Shown: positions 10,369 through 23,237, counted from the stretch's first letter. The stretch: 64,000 bases of DNA from Lentinus brumalis (GCA_001792895.1 MARA01000001.1:496001-560000), one strand, 5' to 3'. Notes: a model not told the origin generated them from the sequence alone. Made by a program: numbers and translations.

Positions 10369-11440
10369 TGTACGCCGCTTGGAATCTGTTCTCTAACTCG
10401 CTCTCCCCATCGGGCACGGTCTACCAATGTGGTGCCCAGAACCTTCCCAGGAAACTGGAGAGATACGGATTGGCGATGTTGGTTTCATCGTAGAAGGCGT
10501 CTTCATATGCCTTTTCAACGTCATTCGGCCTGCAGACGATCCTGTCAACGTACGAGGAACTCCTGAGGATTTCGAACCCCTGGCAGTGGACCCATTGCAT
10601 TACCTGTCCACGCGAGTCAACCAATTGGTGTTCCACAGTCGTGGCATAGAATCGATGGATATTACCGCTGCCGCGGATGACTCTACTCAGTACGTGGTTC
10701 ATTCCAGAGCAATAGCGACGATGGCCTGTCGTCTCACGTATGGCTCCCAGGGCGGATGCTACACCAGCCGCAGCTTTCGCAGGGCTGCGCTTCCGGTGCA
10801 CAGCACAGACGGGGGCATTGTTGCTACTGGGAGGTCCCGCCAACAAACTGAGCATCGTCAGTAAGCGACTTATTGTGACATATATCCGCACCCACTTCGA
10901 CCGCTGGATAGAGTTTGCCAATGACAAACTAGGTCTCGACCTCCCTCCAGACCGTCTCATCTTCATCTCCGGTACCACGAAAACCACTGCCTGGGCCAAT
11001 ATCGCCTTCTCCAAGGGAGATTCTAGAGGATTTTTGAACATCCAGGGTGGAGGTCTCGCACCGTTAGCTGAGGGTCAGTTTCACGTGTCGATGTCGGATA
11101 CCACCGATGCCATGGTCTTTGCTCGTATCGGCCCCCCAATGCTTCCCAGATTGGGTTCGACCGTTTGCCTGCAAATCAGTGCGTCTTCCTGCAGTATTAC
11201 AAGATGAAACGCAGGTTGTGGTTGTCAAGGCCTATCGCGGCAGCGGCGGGGCCGCACGATTTGCACTTCAGTGGCTCCGATGATGATCCCGCATGCCCAC
11301 GCATCCTGGCGACCAGCACAACAATAGACTTGCAGGTATGTGCGCCCATTACGTGTAACTTGCGGTCCCGTTCACATTGCTAATTTCTCAGGATGTTTCA
11401 ACGGAGGTACTTAAAGTGGCCTTGTCCCGTATAATATGCC
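10369..11440 (+). pseudogene. F-family copy with frameshifts (Fc)
   Basis: Carries the family blocks GHGLPMWCPEPSQETGEIR, GDVGFIVEGVFICLFN, RGTPEDFEPL, GALLLLGGPANK, LIFISGTTKTTAWANIAF, QCVFLQYYKMKRR and AAAAGPHDL. The YAAWNLF start is out of frame with GHGLPMW, where a stop (taa) intervenes near 10395. The block before QCVFLQYY is shifted by one base near 11153. Two frame breaks at conserved places indicate decay rather than introns. Cysteine and motif order otherwise match Fb, its head-to-head neighbour. Confidence 0.65.
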
Positions 11441-13306
11441 ACAGCGCAGCGATCTCACTACTGAACCTTCAACTAGGCCACCACGACTCGTTCCCGTATA
11501 CCTAGGTCATACGTTGCCTATGCTTCGTCGGTGAGGAGCACGCTTAGTGTCATCAGCGTTATGTACCTACCTCACGTTATCGTCATAGGACCTCACCGGC
11601 ACCAAGTTCGGCCGTCAACCCCGTACGAGATATCCATCCAAAGACACTGTCCCCCTTCCCCCCAGTGTCATGCTACGCACTCTGCAGTACATGGACTCCG
11701 GCGAACATGGCAGTGTTACCGACGAGGAGCCAGGTTCACAAGAGCAAGACCAGCCTCCGTCTCAGAATCGAAGTTCCAATTCATCTCTCAAAGAGAAGGG
11801 GACCGCTCTGGTGAGCTGCAGTTGTCGTGATCCATCTCAACGAGCTCCAGATACTTACTCGAGCGCACAAATCAGTCCCTCAAGTCTTCCTGGATATGTA
11901 CGACGCCCTCACCGTCTTTGATCTTCTGCAAAGCCTTACCCGGCGGCGTGAGATTGGCATACCTCGCGAGTCCCAAAAACGTTACTCTTCCGGCTCACGA
12001 GATCCTTATTGAGTTCGCCAGTGAGTATGGTTGTGGAGGAAGGAAGTGGCAGGACGCACGGAGTGCTGACGAAACGGTCTCCCGCAGACAAGGCTTTATA
12101 GGTACTGGCTGAGGCGTTGGATTCCCAAGGGCCCAACGAGGGACGCGTTATCGGAGTGCGCATACGCCTCTTGGAAGACGAAGTCGCCATGTCAACCGCG
12201 CCATCGAGGATAGACCCACTGGCAGCATTGTTGACAATACTATGTAGTGAAACCTGCGCCGCCACCGCTACTGTCCTCTGCATTCCCGAGCGACGTCCAC
12301 GACAATCTTCAGAAGAGCGACGAACCACGCATCAGAAGTCGTTCTGCTCTCGAGACTTCTGCTTATAAGTAGTCCGCACGATGCTTTGCCAGCGTGTTCA
12401 ACCGCGCGGTATCAGAAGGCATGTTCAAGTTGCTGTATGCGCGTTCAGTGACTCCTACCAAGTTTGATCTCCGAGCAGGAGAAATCAAGAAAGCAGCATT
12501 AGAGCAGCATTAGAGCAGACCAAGATGCGCCGAGGCGCGGTCGTAGCACAGGGTCCTGTGCCGGTGCCAGTGGCTTCACCCTTGGGGCGCCGTGTCATCG
12601 TGAAAATCATTGTACTAAGTATACGTGATAGACCAGTGCGTCACGGTGCAGCATACACAGAGTGGGACCGACCTGAGAAGCGACGGAAGAAGACTACACA
12701 ACAGAGAAGCCACAGGTAAACAAATGCAGAAAGCGAGTGTCGGTAAAGCTAGTAGAGACAGTGACGAAAGGTTTGGAAGTGCAAGAAGTGGACGTCGACG
12801 CACATCTAGCGAGAACGAGATGGGAGCGAGAACGACTCGAGAGCGAGGACGAGAGAGCGAGAACGACGCATTGTAGGTAGACACACTGAAGGGAGTGGAC
12901 GACACCGAGCGAGAGCGTGAAGGTGATACTTGAGAGCGATTGCAGCGAGAACGTGACAAGACGGCGAAGAGAGAGACCAAGATTGGTCGACCGAATGCAT
13001 GTCTGTCATGGGAACCTTCGAGAGTTGTCGAAGAGGGACCGACGAGGGACCGACGAGGGACCGACGAGGAATGTGATAACGCCAGCGCACGACGTGCAAT
13101 TGTGCCGGCTTCTGACAGGGAGTAATCAGCATGCGCATGTGTTGTCGTAGTCGAACTTGAAGCAGCTTACTTACTGGCAGCGCTACATAACAAGCTTTGC
13201 CGAGCTTGCGCGAGCGTCTTGATGTGGGTGCCAACGCTTCACGACAGAACGATCCTGGTATTCTGTTAAGCCACGATGTCGATGATCATGTTATTGGCCA
13301 CAATGA
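11441..13306. other. Unassigned region with possible exon remnants and 11-nt repeats
   Basis: Plus-strand frames at 11827-12370 (including VRLAYLASPKNVTLPAHEIL then VLAEALDSQGPNEGRVIGVR) look more ordered than chance but match nothing I recognise; they could be decayed 3' exons or an unknown gene. At about 13028-13068 an 11-nt unit (gagggaccgac) is repeated three times. The stretch 12650-12960 is rich in gag/cga short repeats. Confidence 0.35.
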
Positions 13307-13831
13307 CTACAGTGGAACATTCTCATGACATACCTTCAGCCGATCATCCTCCGCCTTGTCCATCGTCTCCAGCAACCCGCGGATGAACTGCAGGTACAGG
13401 TCTGCGCATCGCGACCCGACGCACATCAAACCCGTCCAATCATTCTTGAGGTCATCGAGTTTGATAGCACGCCTCGGGCTCGGTTGCAGTAGTTGCTTCA
13501 CTACGGGTTTTGCGGCAGGCCCGGGGTCCTGGGGCAGGCGTAGATACACATCGATCTCTTCGCGGGAGAAGGGCGGACGCAGCTTGGCGAGCTTTTCCTT
13601 AGTCTTCTTCTGCAGATCTTCCCGATCCCATGAGCGAACAAAGGCATCGAGAGCGTCCTCGGAAACTTGCTTGTCGCGTTCCCGCAAGCGCTCCCGGGCT
13701 TCAGGTGTGTCCTCGTCCTCCGGCAGACCGGGTCCTAAGTCCTGTGGCACCGATTTGTCACCGTTCGGGTCTGACTTTGAGAGGATCGACGCCAGTAAGG
13801 CCCGCCTCTTCCTTTCGAAACGCCCTTTCAT
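13307..13831 (-). CDS. Hypothetical charged protein
   Basis: A 174-residue frame rich in Lys, Arg, Glu and Asp in its first half (LRERDKQVSEDALDAFVRSW, REDLQKKTKEKLAKLRPPF) and more hydrophobic near the end (GSRCADLYLQFIRGLLETM). The 3' edge probably continues through an intron, because a donor-like gtatgt follows DDRLK near 13336. No known domain is recognised; the composition suggests a soluble helical protein. It could be the 3' gene of a small cluster with 14023-14568 and 14659-15093, all on the minus strand. Confidence 0.45.
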   Translation of the reverse strand: MKGRFERKRRALLASILSKSDPNGDKSVPQDLGPGLPEDEDTPEARERLRERDKQVSEDALDAFVRSWDREDLQKKTKEKLAKLRPPFSREEIDVYLRLPQDPGPAAKPVVKQLLQPSPRRAIKLDDLKNDWTGLMCVGSRCADLYLQFIRGLLETMDKAEDDRLKVCHENVPL

Positions 13832-14022
13832 GAAGTCCTTCTAAAACTGTGCTAACCCATTGAGCTCACGACTCTGGAGTACAATGATGTCAGGACCAGC
13901 GAAATGAACGAGTAGAGATATATCGATGACCTTGCTTCCAGATCGCTATGCATGACGATGCGCTTTTCTGAACTCGTCGGAGAATCATGCTGTACTGTTC
14001 CTACAACATCACGACCAATGCT

Positions 14023-14568
14023 CTAGACGTCAGGGATGAGGAACCAGATCGGATCAGAGTTCATGCCCATGATTTTCTTCACTGTTTCCATCAACTCCTC
14101 GTCCATCGACTTCTCGATGTTGCACTTCGTGTCGTTGTCCGTGACGTAAAGTAGCACATATTTGAGACCCCATATGAAGAAACCGGGCCTCGTGGTGGGC
14201 CTAATGAGACGTGTAAGAGGCTGTATGCACTTGCACTGAGCGACGTACCATTTCTCAGCACACTGCTGCTTCCACTCGGTCGGAATGCTGCTCTTGCTGA
14301 AGGCCATCGCCAGACCTGACCACCGGGAGTCGGGATCGAGCCTGGCCAGCAGCTCAGCGTGCTCGATGCTCCATCCAAGATAGTAGGAAGGAGTAATGCG
14401 GTTGTTCGCGATTGAACGGAAGACGGGCGGAGGGGTCTCGTAGGGTAGAGTCCTGGGGAAGGGTGGCCCTGGGACGCACTCCGGCTCGGTGACGTAGGGG
14501 CGGAAGCGGCTAACGTGAGCTTGGAGGTCAGGCATGCTGACGATGATCGATGAGCATCGTAGTCTCAT
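14023..14568 (-). CDS. Hypothetical protein
   Basis: A 181-residue frame with ordered composition: SRFRPYVTEPECVPGPPFPR, ITPSYYLGWSIEHAELLAR, FSKSSIPTEWKQQCAEKWY, FFIWGLKYVLLYVTDNDTK. It probably starts at the internal MPDLQAHVSRF (14535). No signal peptide or membrane segment is evident and I do not recognise the family. Its style (Trp/Tyr-rich, about 180 residues) resembles the many Agaricomycete-only proteins of unknown role. Confidence 0.5.
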   Translation of the reverse strand: MRLRCSSIIVSMPDLQAHVSRFRPYVTEPECVPGPPFPRTLPYETPPPVFRSIANNRITPSYYLGWSIEHAELLARLDPDSRWSGLAMAFSKSSIPTEWKQQCAEKWYVAQCKCIQPLTRLIRPTTRPGFFIWGLKYVLLYVTDNDTKCNIEKSMDEELMETVKKIMGMNSDPIWFLIPDV

Positions 14569-14658
14569 ACCTGGAAGTGTTGGCCATGGCGGAGGACGAA
14601 GTCGCTATAGGTGGTTTGAGGACAAGGTAGCCATCAAAGCCACGGTGGTTTGTCGAAG

Positions 14659-15093
14659 TTACCAATACGGCTCGGCTGGCTCGGGCGTCTGAGTTACTAC
14701 ATTCGAAGGAGCCAAAAAGTTGAACTTTAGTAAGTACTTATCTACATACCTATCGTTGAGGGTGGGACCCACATCGTGTGAGGGCGTTGAGTTGAGGAGG
14801 TCGTTGTTGCAGAGCAGGAAACGGAAGTACCGACGGCATACTCGGGATGCATGGAACGTGTCCTGGAGCTGGTGCTCGATGTAAATCCATGCGCCGACCA
14901 TTGATTCGGCGTAGAGCATGATATTGAACTTGTACCCGAAGCCGCACTGTATAACAAGCGCTGCAGAGTACATGTAACTCGAAACAAAGTCTGTGTACCG
15001 AGTGCGAGTTGCCGGGCTCAGGCAGCTCTGCCAGGCAAGGGGGATGTGACCTTCACCGTTCTGGACATCATCACAGACAGCTGGCCCCTGCAC
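14659..15093 (-). CDS. Hypothetical protein
   Basis: A 144-residue frame with FVSSYMYSAALVIQCGFGYK, LYAESMVGAWIYIEHQLQD and CRRYFRFLLCNNDLLNS. A donor-like gtaggt after LNDR (near 14754) suggests a last intron, so the C-terminal residues may be intronic. Moderately hydrophobic but without a clear transmembrane helix. No family recognised. It lies head-to-tail with 14023-14568. Confidence 0.4.
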   Translation of the reverse strand: MQGPAVCDDVQNGEGHIPLAWQSCLSPATRTRYTDFVSSYMYSAALVIQCGFGYKFNIMLYAESMVGAWIYIEHQLQDTFHASRVCRRYFRFLLCNNDLLNSTPSHDVGPTLNDRYVDKYLLKFNFLAPSNVVTQTPEPAEPYW

Positions 15094-15430
15094 ACAGCGA
15101 TATATAAGCGCGGCCGCGGCACGCAGCGATCAGACCAGGCAACAGCGGTCGATACTCTCATACAGTCGTCAGTCGTCACCTCCTGTCAGACCAGCACGCC
15201 CTCTTGAGGAAGACCTTGTATTACACCGCTGTTGTCTGTCTAACCATTTACAAGCACGTCTGCGCAGTTATATGTTCGGAATGTACACGAGAAGGTATCA
15301 TCTTTGCGATCGGGAACGTCGGAACGAGGTGAGCTACAAAGTACGGGTGTACGGTAAGTACTAGTACTGTACTAGTGACACGAGGATGGACGTGCGTGCG
15401 TGCGGAGCGGATGAGGCGGATGGCAGCAGA

Positions 15431-17114
<1,684 letters not shown>

Positions 17115-17404
17115 GGTGTTTTCGGGGCGTTGGTGTGGTCGAGGAGAAAGACTGGGACGGGGATGGTGGGTGATGCGGGCGGACTCTGGCTTGCGGAGAC
17201 GTGACGCGGACACACTGAAGTTGTGTGTGACGGTCACAGGGTCACGCACTGCCTTGCCCCGAAGTGGGAGTCTCCCTCTGACTCTCTTCCCCCCATCTCC
17301 CCCGCCTTACGAGCGTTCCTTCTATTTCTCTGCTCGCTGCTGCACCGTCGTGCACTAATCGCCACTAGAAGAGCCGAGAAACAGACAGCGAATACTCTCA
17401 AACC

Positions 17405-18073
17405 ATGCCGAAGGTGTGTAACCTGTTCGAAACATCGAGATTATTTTGCTGACACAGATCCTCCCTTCAGAACAAGGGAAAGGTTCGCAGACGACCTGGC
17501 CGACTTGAAAGATGGCATCCTGACTCTTTGATTCGTAGGGTGGCAAAAATCGGAGACGTGGAAAGAACGAGAACGACGACGACAAGCGCGAGTTGGTCTT
17601 TCGTGAAGATGGCCAGGAGTACGCGCAAGTGACGAAGATGCTGGGCAACGGCCGTCTGGAGGCCATGTGCTTTGACGGCGAGAAGCGGTTGGCGCATATT
17701 CGGGGAAAGATGCGGAAGAAGGTGCGTTCTCATACGATCGTTCCACGAAACTTCCTCTTACACTGTGGCGCGCGCGATCAGGTCTGGATCAACCAGGGAG
17801 ACATCATCCTTCTCTCCCTCCGTGACTTCCAGGACGACAAAGCGGACGTGATTGTAAAATACACTGCCGATGAGGCACGAAGTCGTACGCATATATTCAT
17901 TGTCCCCTCCTTGCCTGAGCGTACTAACGCCACCTTCCCCTCCCGCAGTGAAGGCGTACGGCGAGCTCCCCGAGAACGCGAAGATCAACGAGACGGAGAC
18001 CTTCGGCGAGGAGGATGGCGAGTGCACCTTCGAGTTCGGCGAAGACGAGGAGGTCGACATCGACGACATCTGA
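17405..18073 (+). CDS. TIF11: Translation initiation factor eIF1A
   Basis: eIF1A binds the 40S A site and, with eIF1, promotes scanning and start-codon selection. Five exons (17405-17413, 17471-17482, 17539-17721, 17782-17881, 17949-18073) give [94 protein letters not shown] and an acidic tail ending DEEVDIDDI. The basic N-tail, OB fold and acidic C-tail are all present at normal length (about 142 residues). The first two exons are only 9 and 12 nt; the second intron uses a weak gttcgc donor. It is divergent from the PP2A gene, about 290 bp apart, so they may share a promoter region. Confidence 0.95.
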
Positions 18074-18901
18074 AGACGTGTATCGCTATCCTGTATTCTC
18101 TCCACGATCGGCAGCCCGATGTACATTCTACCACCCCGATGCCTCGTACCCCTCGCTATTTCGCTATCTCTTGGTTCGTTCTCGCCTATCGGTGTATCAG
18201 AATTATCTCTTTCAGTCATACATCGAGTCGTCTCGACATTCGTGCGTATGTCATGAAGGTGAGCGATCATCCAATCTCCAGCAAGTTGGACCCCACTTTG
18301 TCTGGCTGTTTCGCAGGGACCGTGCACTCCGCGTAGCAGTGTCAGAGATCTAAAGTGTTTCTTGAAACCACTCGGTCAATTCGCGACGACGATGTCCGGG
18401 ATGTCTGCGAACGACGGGCGATCTATCACCGTCAGTTTGGCGAGCTCTTCAAGGAGGTCGCTGCCGCTGCATTGGGTACAGTCCCTTCATGCAAACAACG
18501 TCCCTGAGGGGTCAAACATGCAATATGTGCGTGCAGCCGGTGGTCATGGAGCAGCTGATGCTCGCGGCCCCGCATACACATCGATTTGTGCAAAGGTCCA
18601 GTATCTGTGAGGATGTGAGCCCCAGTACCTGCCGAGGGACTCTGCTCACTGGCGTGTACCGCTTGTCGCACAGGCCTGTCGCTCCACCGACTCTCGCTCC
18701 CAGGCCTTGGTTAGTTGGCTCAACATTCGTCGACGAGGGCTCCAGATGTTGACCACCAATATCCGATCCATGGTGAGTCGCCGCATTCCACATCTCATGA
18801 ATCGTACAAACGTCCGGCCTCTCATCGCAGAGTATTCAGATAACTCGACTTGACTCCAACCACCCACTCCTCCGCATCTTCCACCAACAAACCACATCAT
18901 C
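18074..18901. other. No supported gene
   Basis: Downstream flank of eIF1A. Short open frames on both strands (for example around 18362-18752) have no motif, no consistent splice chain and no codon pattern that sets them apart. It may hold 3' exons or UTR of the secreted-protein candidate at 18902-19186. Confidence 0.4.
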
Positions 18902-19186
18902 TCAACGAATTCGAACTCCCAGAGTCCCGTTCCCCTCAGCTACCGCACCGGGTCGGCGAAGCTCTAGTCTTTCAAACACCCGATCGCCAGGCAAACGACC
19001 CCGTTCTTGGGAAGCTGGTGCAGACGTCAGGACAACCGTACCTGCATGATGGGTTGGTTCTCCTACCGTCCTCCGATGAGTCAGTTGAGTCCAAGGCCAC
19101 GGCCGAGGTATGGCTACGGGCGCGGCCATGACCTCCGTGGACGCCAGGAGGGCGAATACAGCAGCTAGCAAGGCCACGGGTCGCAT
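18902..19186 (-). CDS. Candidate small secreted protein
   Basis: The frame begins MRPVALLAAVFALLASTEVM followed by AAPVAIPRPWPW, a textbook signal peptide with a cleavable AxA-like site and a Pro-rich mature start. A gtacgg...ctag intron at about 18956-19042 would be in frame, leaving a mature protein of roughly 45 residues; unspliced it is 94 residues. No cysteines pattern or known family. The signal peptide is the only strong evidence, so the 3' limits are uncertain. Confidence 0.45.
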   Translation of the reverse strand: MRPVALLAAVFALLASTEVMAAPVAIPRPWPWTQLTHRRTVGEPTHHAGTVVLTSAPASQERGRLPGDRVFERLELRRPGAVAEGNGTLGVRIR

Positions 19187-19526
19187 GATGGTCGAAAATG
19201 CGTGTGTCAGAGATGGATGACGGATTCCTGCAAGGTTCCTGCGACGGCCACATCCACGCCTTTATGAGGGTACGGTACTCAGCGCCATGTGCTTACGTGG
19301 CGTTCGGTTATCTGGCTCACCGTGGACACGTGAACGGTGAAGTAAGACCTACGCCCGACACTGCCTCGGAGTCTCGAACACCTTTGCAGACTGCAGAGAG
19401 TCCTGTCACTCCTCCGCCTCTCTCCCCTCCACTGCAATGGCAGATCCTCACACCTGCCGTCCGGGCTTAAGGTATCAAGCGGAAGTTACATCGGGGGCGT
19501 GGCCCGACTCACTCCTCATTTCTTAG

Positions 19527-20223
19527 GTGCAGAGATCCGCCAGCGATGGATATGCACGCCTGTACGACGTGCGACATCCGACGCCGACGATGACGCTCGA
19601 CTCCGGGAAGTCTGGGGAGTTTTGCTCAGCCGTGCAGTTGATCCATCCAGATGGGATTCCTGGGTGCGTGCCTCTGATATAGCATGCACTCCATGAGAGC
19701 TGATTCCCCGTACCCAGTCGTGTTCACAGGCGGGGACCGCTCGCAGAGTATCAAGGCATGGGACATCCGTGCCCGCGCGATGGTCTACGAGCTCGCGACC
19801 GGAAACAACGCGGTTCGCGCCCTCTCGTGGGATGCGAAACGCAATGCGCTCTACGCGGCCACCGAGTGCGACTACATGGACCGCAACGGGTACCATCACG
19901 GCCATCGGCGGGCGCGCATCCCCAAGTGGGCGCAACTGTACCCACAGGAGGCTGGCGAGGACGACGACGAGGAGTACGACAGCGACGACGATGACGGCGA
20001 AGAGAACTGGCGAGAGAACGCGTATCACTCCGAGGACTCGTTCGGGTATGCGTACGACGCTGGGGAGCATACTTCGCGTCAGTTCTTGCTTCTGCTTCTT
20101 CACTTGAAGCGCGCTGACTGATTTATTATGCAAGTTCGTTATAGGTTCAAGGACGACCCGGACATGCGGGAGTTGCCTATCTACGGGCAGGCAACTGTGG
20201 AGCACGATGGTGGGTATTGGTGA
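19527..20223 (+). pseudogene. C-terminal fragment of a WD40-type protein
   Basis: Exons read ASDGYARLYDVRHPTPTMTL, SGEFCSAVQLIHPDGIP|..VVFTGGDRSQSIKAWDIRAR, MVYELATGNNAVRALSWDAK, YMDRNGYHHGHRRARIPKWA, an acidic stretch, NAYHSEDSFGYAYDAGEH and FKDDPDMRELPIYGQATVEH. This is the last blades plus tail of a basidiomycete WD40 protein, but nothing upstream of 19527 supplies the other repeats: the first recognisable residue follows directly on a splice acceptor (ttcttag), with only short frames before it. It is best read as a 5'-truncated copy; the intact gene should be elsewhere. Confidence 0.65.
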
Positions 20224-20449
20224 TCGACTACTTAGTGTTCGTGTACGATAAAGTCCTACTCAAAAGTTGAGAAAGTGCTCGATCTTCTGTATATATCCAG
20301 TACGTGATCGTGGACTGTGTCGTGGTGACAATTGTTCAAGTTGAAGTCAACATTCCCCAAGCCATTGACGTGTCGAAGTGTAGCAGTACGAAAGCTCAAC
20401 GATGCATAGGAACTGGTAACTCGGGCATAATGATGCGAGGGCTACAAGG

Positions 20450-21758
20450 TCACGGAGTACTAACATAATTCCCTTCCGGATAGTTGCAGGAGAGCACATC
20501 GGGTACGAAGTCGTCGAGATCGAATCCATCAGTCTCGCTCTCCGAAGCTCGATCCTTCCCAGTGCGACGAGGTCGCGGTCCTCCCTGCGGCCTTCGCGTG
20601 GGATGAGCGGAGAAGGTGATCGGCCCGCCGCCGGCGCTCTCCTCGTAGAGCTTGCGTGCTGCCTCGTACTCGAGTTTCTCCTTCTCCGCCTCTTCGAGGA
20701 AAGGCTGTGTTCACGTTAGCTTTGTGAGATACTCAGCGAGGAAGCGACATAGCTACCTTGCGCTCCTCATCGGTCATAGACCGCCACTTTCCCGCAGCAA
20801 GAACACTTCGCTTCGTTGTCTCTGTCTCCTCCCCAAATATCTCCTCCGTGCGTGCAGGATCTGACCGAATATGTTCAAGGAACTTGAAGTACGCGCTCAG
20901 AGGCTTCTTGGGAGCGTTGGGGTCCTTCGCGCGTGATTTTCCCGCTGCACGCTGCCTAGCACGGTACGAGTTCTCGGACTTGATCCCCTCCGGGGTGAGC
21001 GCCGGAGTGGGTGCACGCTCTTGAGCCTCCTTCAGGGCACGAGCCCCAAGACGGTAAGACTACATGGCAAAGAGCAGCAAGCGTCAGCATGGATCAAGGC
21101 AGCTTGGCATGAACACGTACCTCCTTCTCTTCTGCAGAGAGTTGAGCGAAATCATGACCGGCCTCTCGAATGGCTTGCGCAATGTTGAGCTTCTCCCGGC
21201 CGGAAGCCTCACGGCGCTCCATCCAGTCGGCAAAAAAGAGCTGCCAAGCAGAGGGAGGCAGCTTGCGTGGAGACCCAATTACTGCTGCTGCTGCTAAGGT
21301 GGACATGTAGAGGTTGTACGATACTGCATCATGTACGAGTAGACGAAACAAACTTACGTTTGTCCAAATTATTCTCTTGCTCCCATGCTCCTGCCGACTC
21401 TGCGGGCCTTCGTTTCGGCCTGATCGTAGCATCCGGACTGTGTTCACTTATGGAGTCGGAATCCGACAGCTGCGGACTATACGATCGCGAGCTCAGTGGC
21501 TGGCGACTCGGGCTCGGGAGTGGATACGACCAAGAGAACATTTGCGGCTCAGAGTCGTCTATTTGGAATGGTGCCATGCTGGACCACTGCGATGAGAAGT
21601 CGTAGGTAGGCGAACTGACGATATGCGAGGACTAGTCGCGTGCATAAGTAATCGCGAAGCTCACTCACAGCTAGTGCTCCACTGCAGCTCACCTCGTCTT
21701 CGTCGAAGACAATGTCTTCAGGCAAGGATGGGTCTAGAGCTCCCGGTCCTAGTGACAT
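20450..21758 (-). CDS. Two-HMG-box DNA-binding protein
   Basis: Encodes a Ser/Pro-rich N-terminus, then STLAAAAVIGSPRKLPPSAW with QLFFADWMERREAS and QAIREAGHDFAQLSAEEKE (first HMG box), and KDPNAPKKPLSAYFKFLEHI, KRSVLAAGKWRSMTDEERK, AEKEKLEYEAARKLYEE (second HMG box). HMG boxes bend DNA; the two-box layout resembles fungal Abf2/TFAM-like or nuclear HMGB-like proteins, and localisation cannot be decided here. Stop at 20450-20452. The likely start is MAPFQ (21577); an upstream exon starting MSLGPG (21758) also splices in frame. It sits so close to the F gene upstream that read-through or a fused transcript is possible. Confidence 0.8.
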
Positions 21759-21840
21759 GCTGTCCCGCTGAGGATGATGATCAGGGGATTCTGTGCCTGC
21801 TTCTTCGATGTGGCCAACTAGTCAGGGTATCAGTAACAGA

Positions 21841-23237
21841 CTACTCAAAACAATATCTGATCTTGCCGTACGCACATCCGTGGAAGTCCACCTCAATGGA
21901 GGGCGACAACAAGTCGAGGTGGTCTATGAGGTCATCTTCGATCGTCTGACCCTGGGATACAGAACTATAGCGGTATGATACGGCAATACTGGAGAAATTG
22001 ACTCACCGGCAGAAGAGCAATCAAGTCTCGATCTGAAGCGCAAGCAACGGCGGCCTCCGACCGCTGTAAGATATGTCTCAATGTCACGATGTACATGGGC
22101 ATCGTAGAGAAAGCTCACCAGCATGATGTAGTCGAGCAGCGTGCCAACTGGATCGAAGGACTACACAGCACAAGTCAGCAGATAAGCCAATCGACCACCA
22201 ATCAACTCGGAGGGTCGACTTACGTTGTACCGCAGCATTCCGGCGCTTTCATCTGAGGCCAAGGAAGATACTAGTGAAGATGCAGAGGAATCGTTGTCGC
22301 TATCGTTCGACGGAAGGTCATGAGGACCTGCTGCTGCCCGCATAGCCCTCGGGCGCCACAGTTTGCGACGTTTCGCCTTGTGATAGTTTAGGAATATGCA
22401 TTGGTCGTACTTGTCAGGATCGGTACCGCTAGCATTTGATTCAGCTATACGGTTCGCAGGGCCAATCCTGGAGGACACCGCCGCGTCGATGCATTGGGAG
22501 GTAGAAACTCGGAGCTCCCCTGAGATGAGCGGAGCGAGGCAGCCACCGTTCACAACGAGCTCGCCGTTGGACTGGCTATTGTGGAAGGCGACCTCGGCCC
22601 AGATCGAAGTCTTGGTGAACCCTGATATAAAAATCAAGTCCTTCTCCTCGAGGTCGATGCCGAGACGCCTTGTGGTGAACTGGTACCAGCTCGTCACATG
22701 TGTCGACATATACTTCTTGATGTGGCGATCGCAGTCAAAGAACGTCTTGTGTCCATGATCCCTGAGATACAGTAACGCTCCTGAAGTGGTCGTGCACTGA
22801 TATCGAAAGCTGGCAGTTGCGGACGCTCCCGTGGAGCTACAAGACCCTTGAATCAGTGTCGAACCTCTCAAGCGATCTGGTTCACATTCGTACCCAGCAG
22901 AGATCCCAGCTGAAGCAGCTATTGAACGCATACCCCGGCTGTGAAGCTCCTGTTGTGTGATCTGATCCGGGCAATATTGCACTGTACCCGGAGTGTCGGC
23001 CGGCACAAAGGGCTCGAAGTCCTCTGGAACACCTCTCTGATTCACCGGGTCTGCGGCGTTCCGCATGGCGTTGAAGATGAAGAGAAAATGGCCATCTCGA
23101 AGATAGCCAACATCCCCAAGGCGTACCTCCCCAAAGAGCAACGACGGCTCTGGGCACCAAAGCGCATGTCCGTGACCGAGCGGCCAGAGGTTTTTGGCAT
23201 AGGTCTCGTGTGCTGGGAATGTCGTGACAGGTGGCAT
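21841..23237 (-). CDS. F-family protein, best-preserved copy (Fd)
   Basis: Starts MPPVTTFPAHETYAKNLWPL at 23237, although the frame is open to 23441. Motif order: GHGHALWCPEPS, GDVGYLRDGHFLFIFNAM, RGVPEDFEPF, ITQQELHSRGMRSI, GALLYLRDHGHKTFFDCDRH, LIFISGFTKTSIWAEVAF, GELVVNGGCLAPL, DQCIFLNYHKAKRR, AAAGPHDLPSND. C-terminal exons give SFDPVGTLLDYIM, ACASDRDLIALLP and GQTIEDDLIDHLDLLSPSIE. A 57-nt intron (gtacga...cttgtag, about 22839-22895) is a multiple of three without stops, so the long open frame wrongly includes it. The family is lineage-expanded with no function known to me. The conserved S/C-G-x-TKT and AAAGP blocks suggest one globular domain. Confidence 0.75.
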
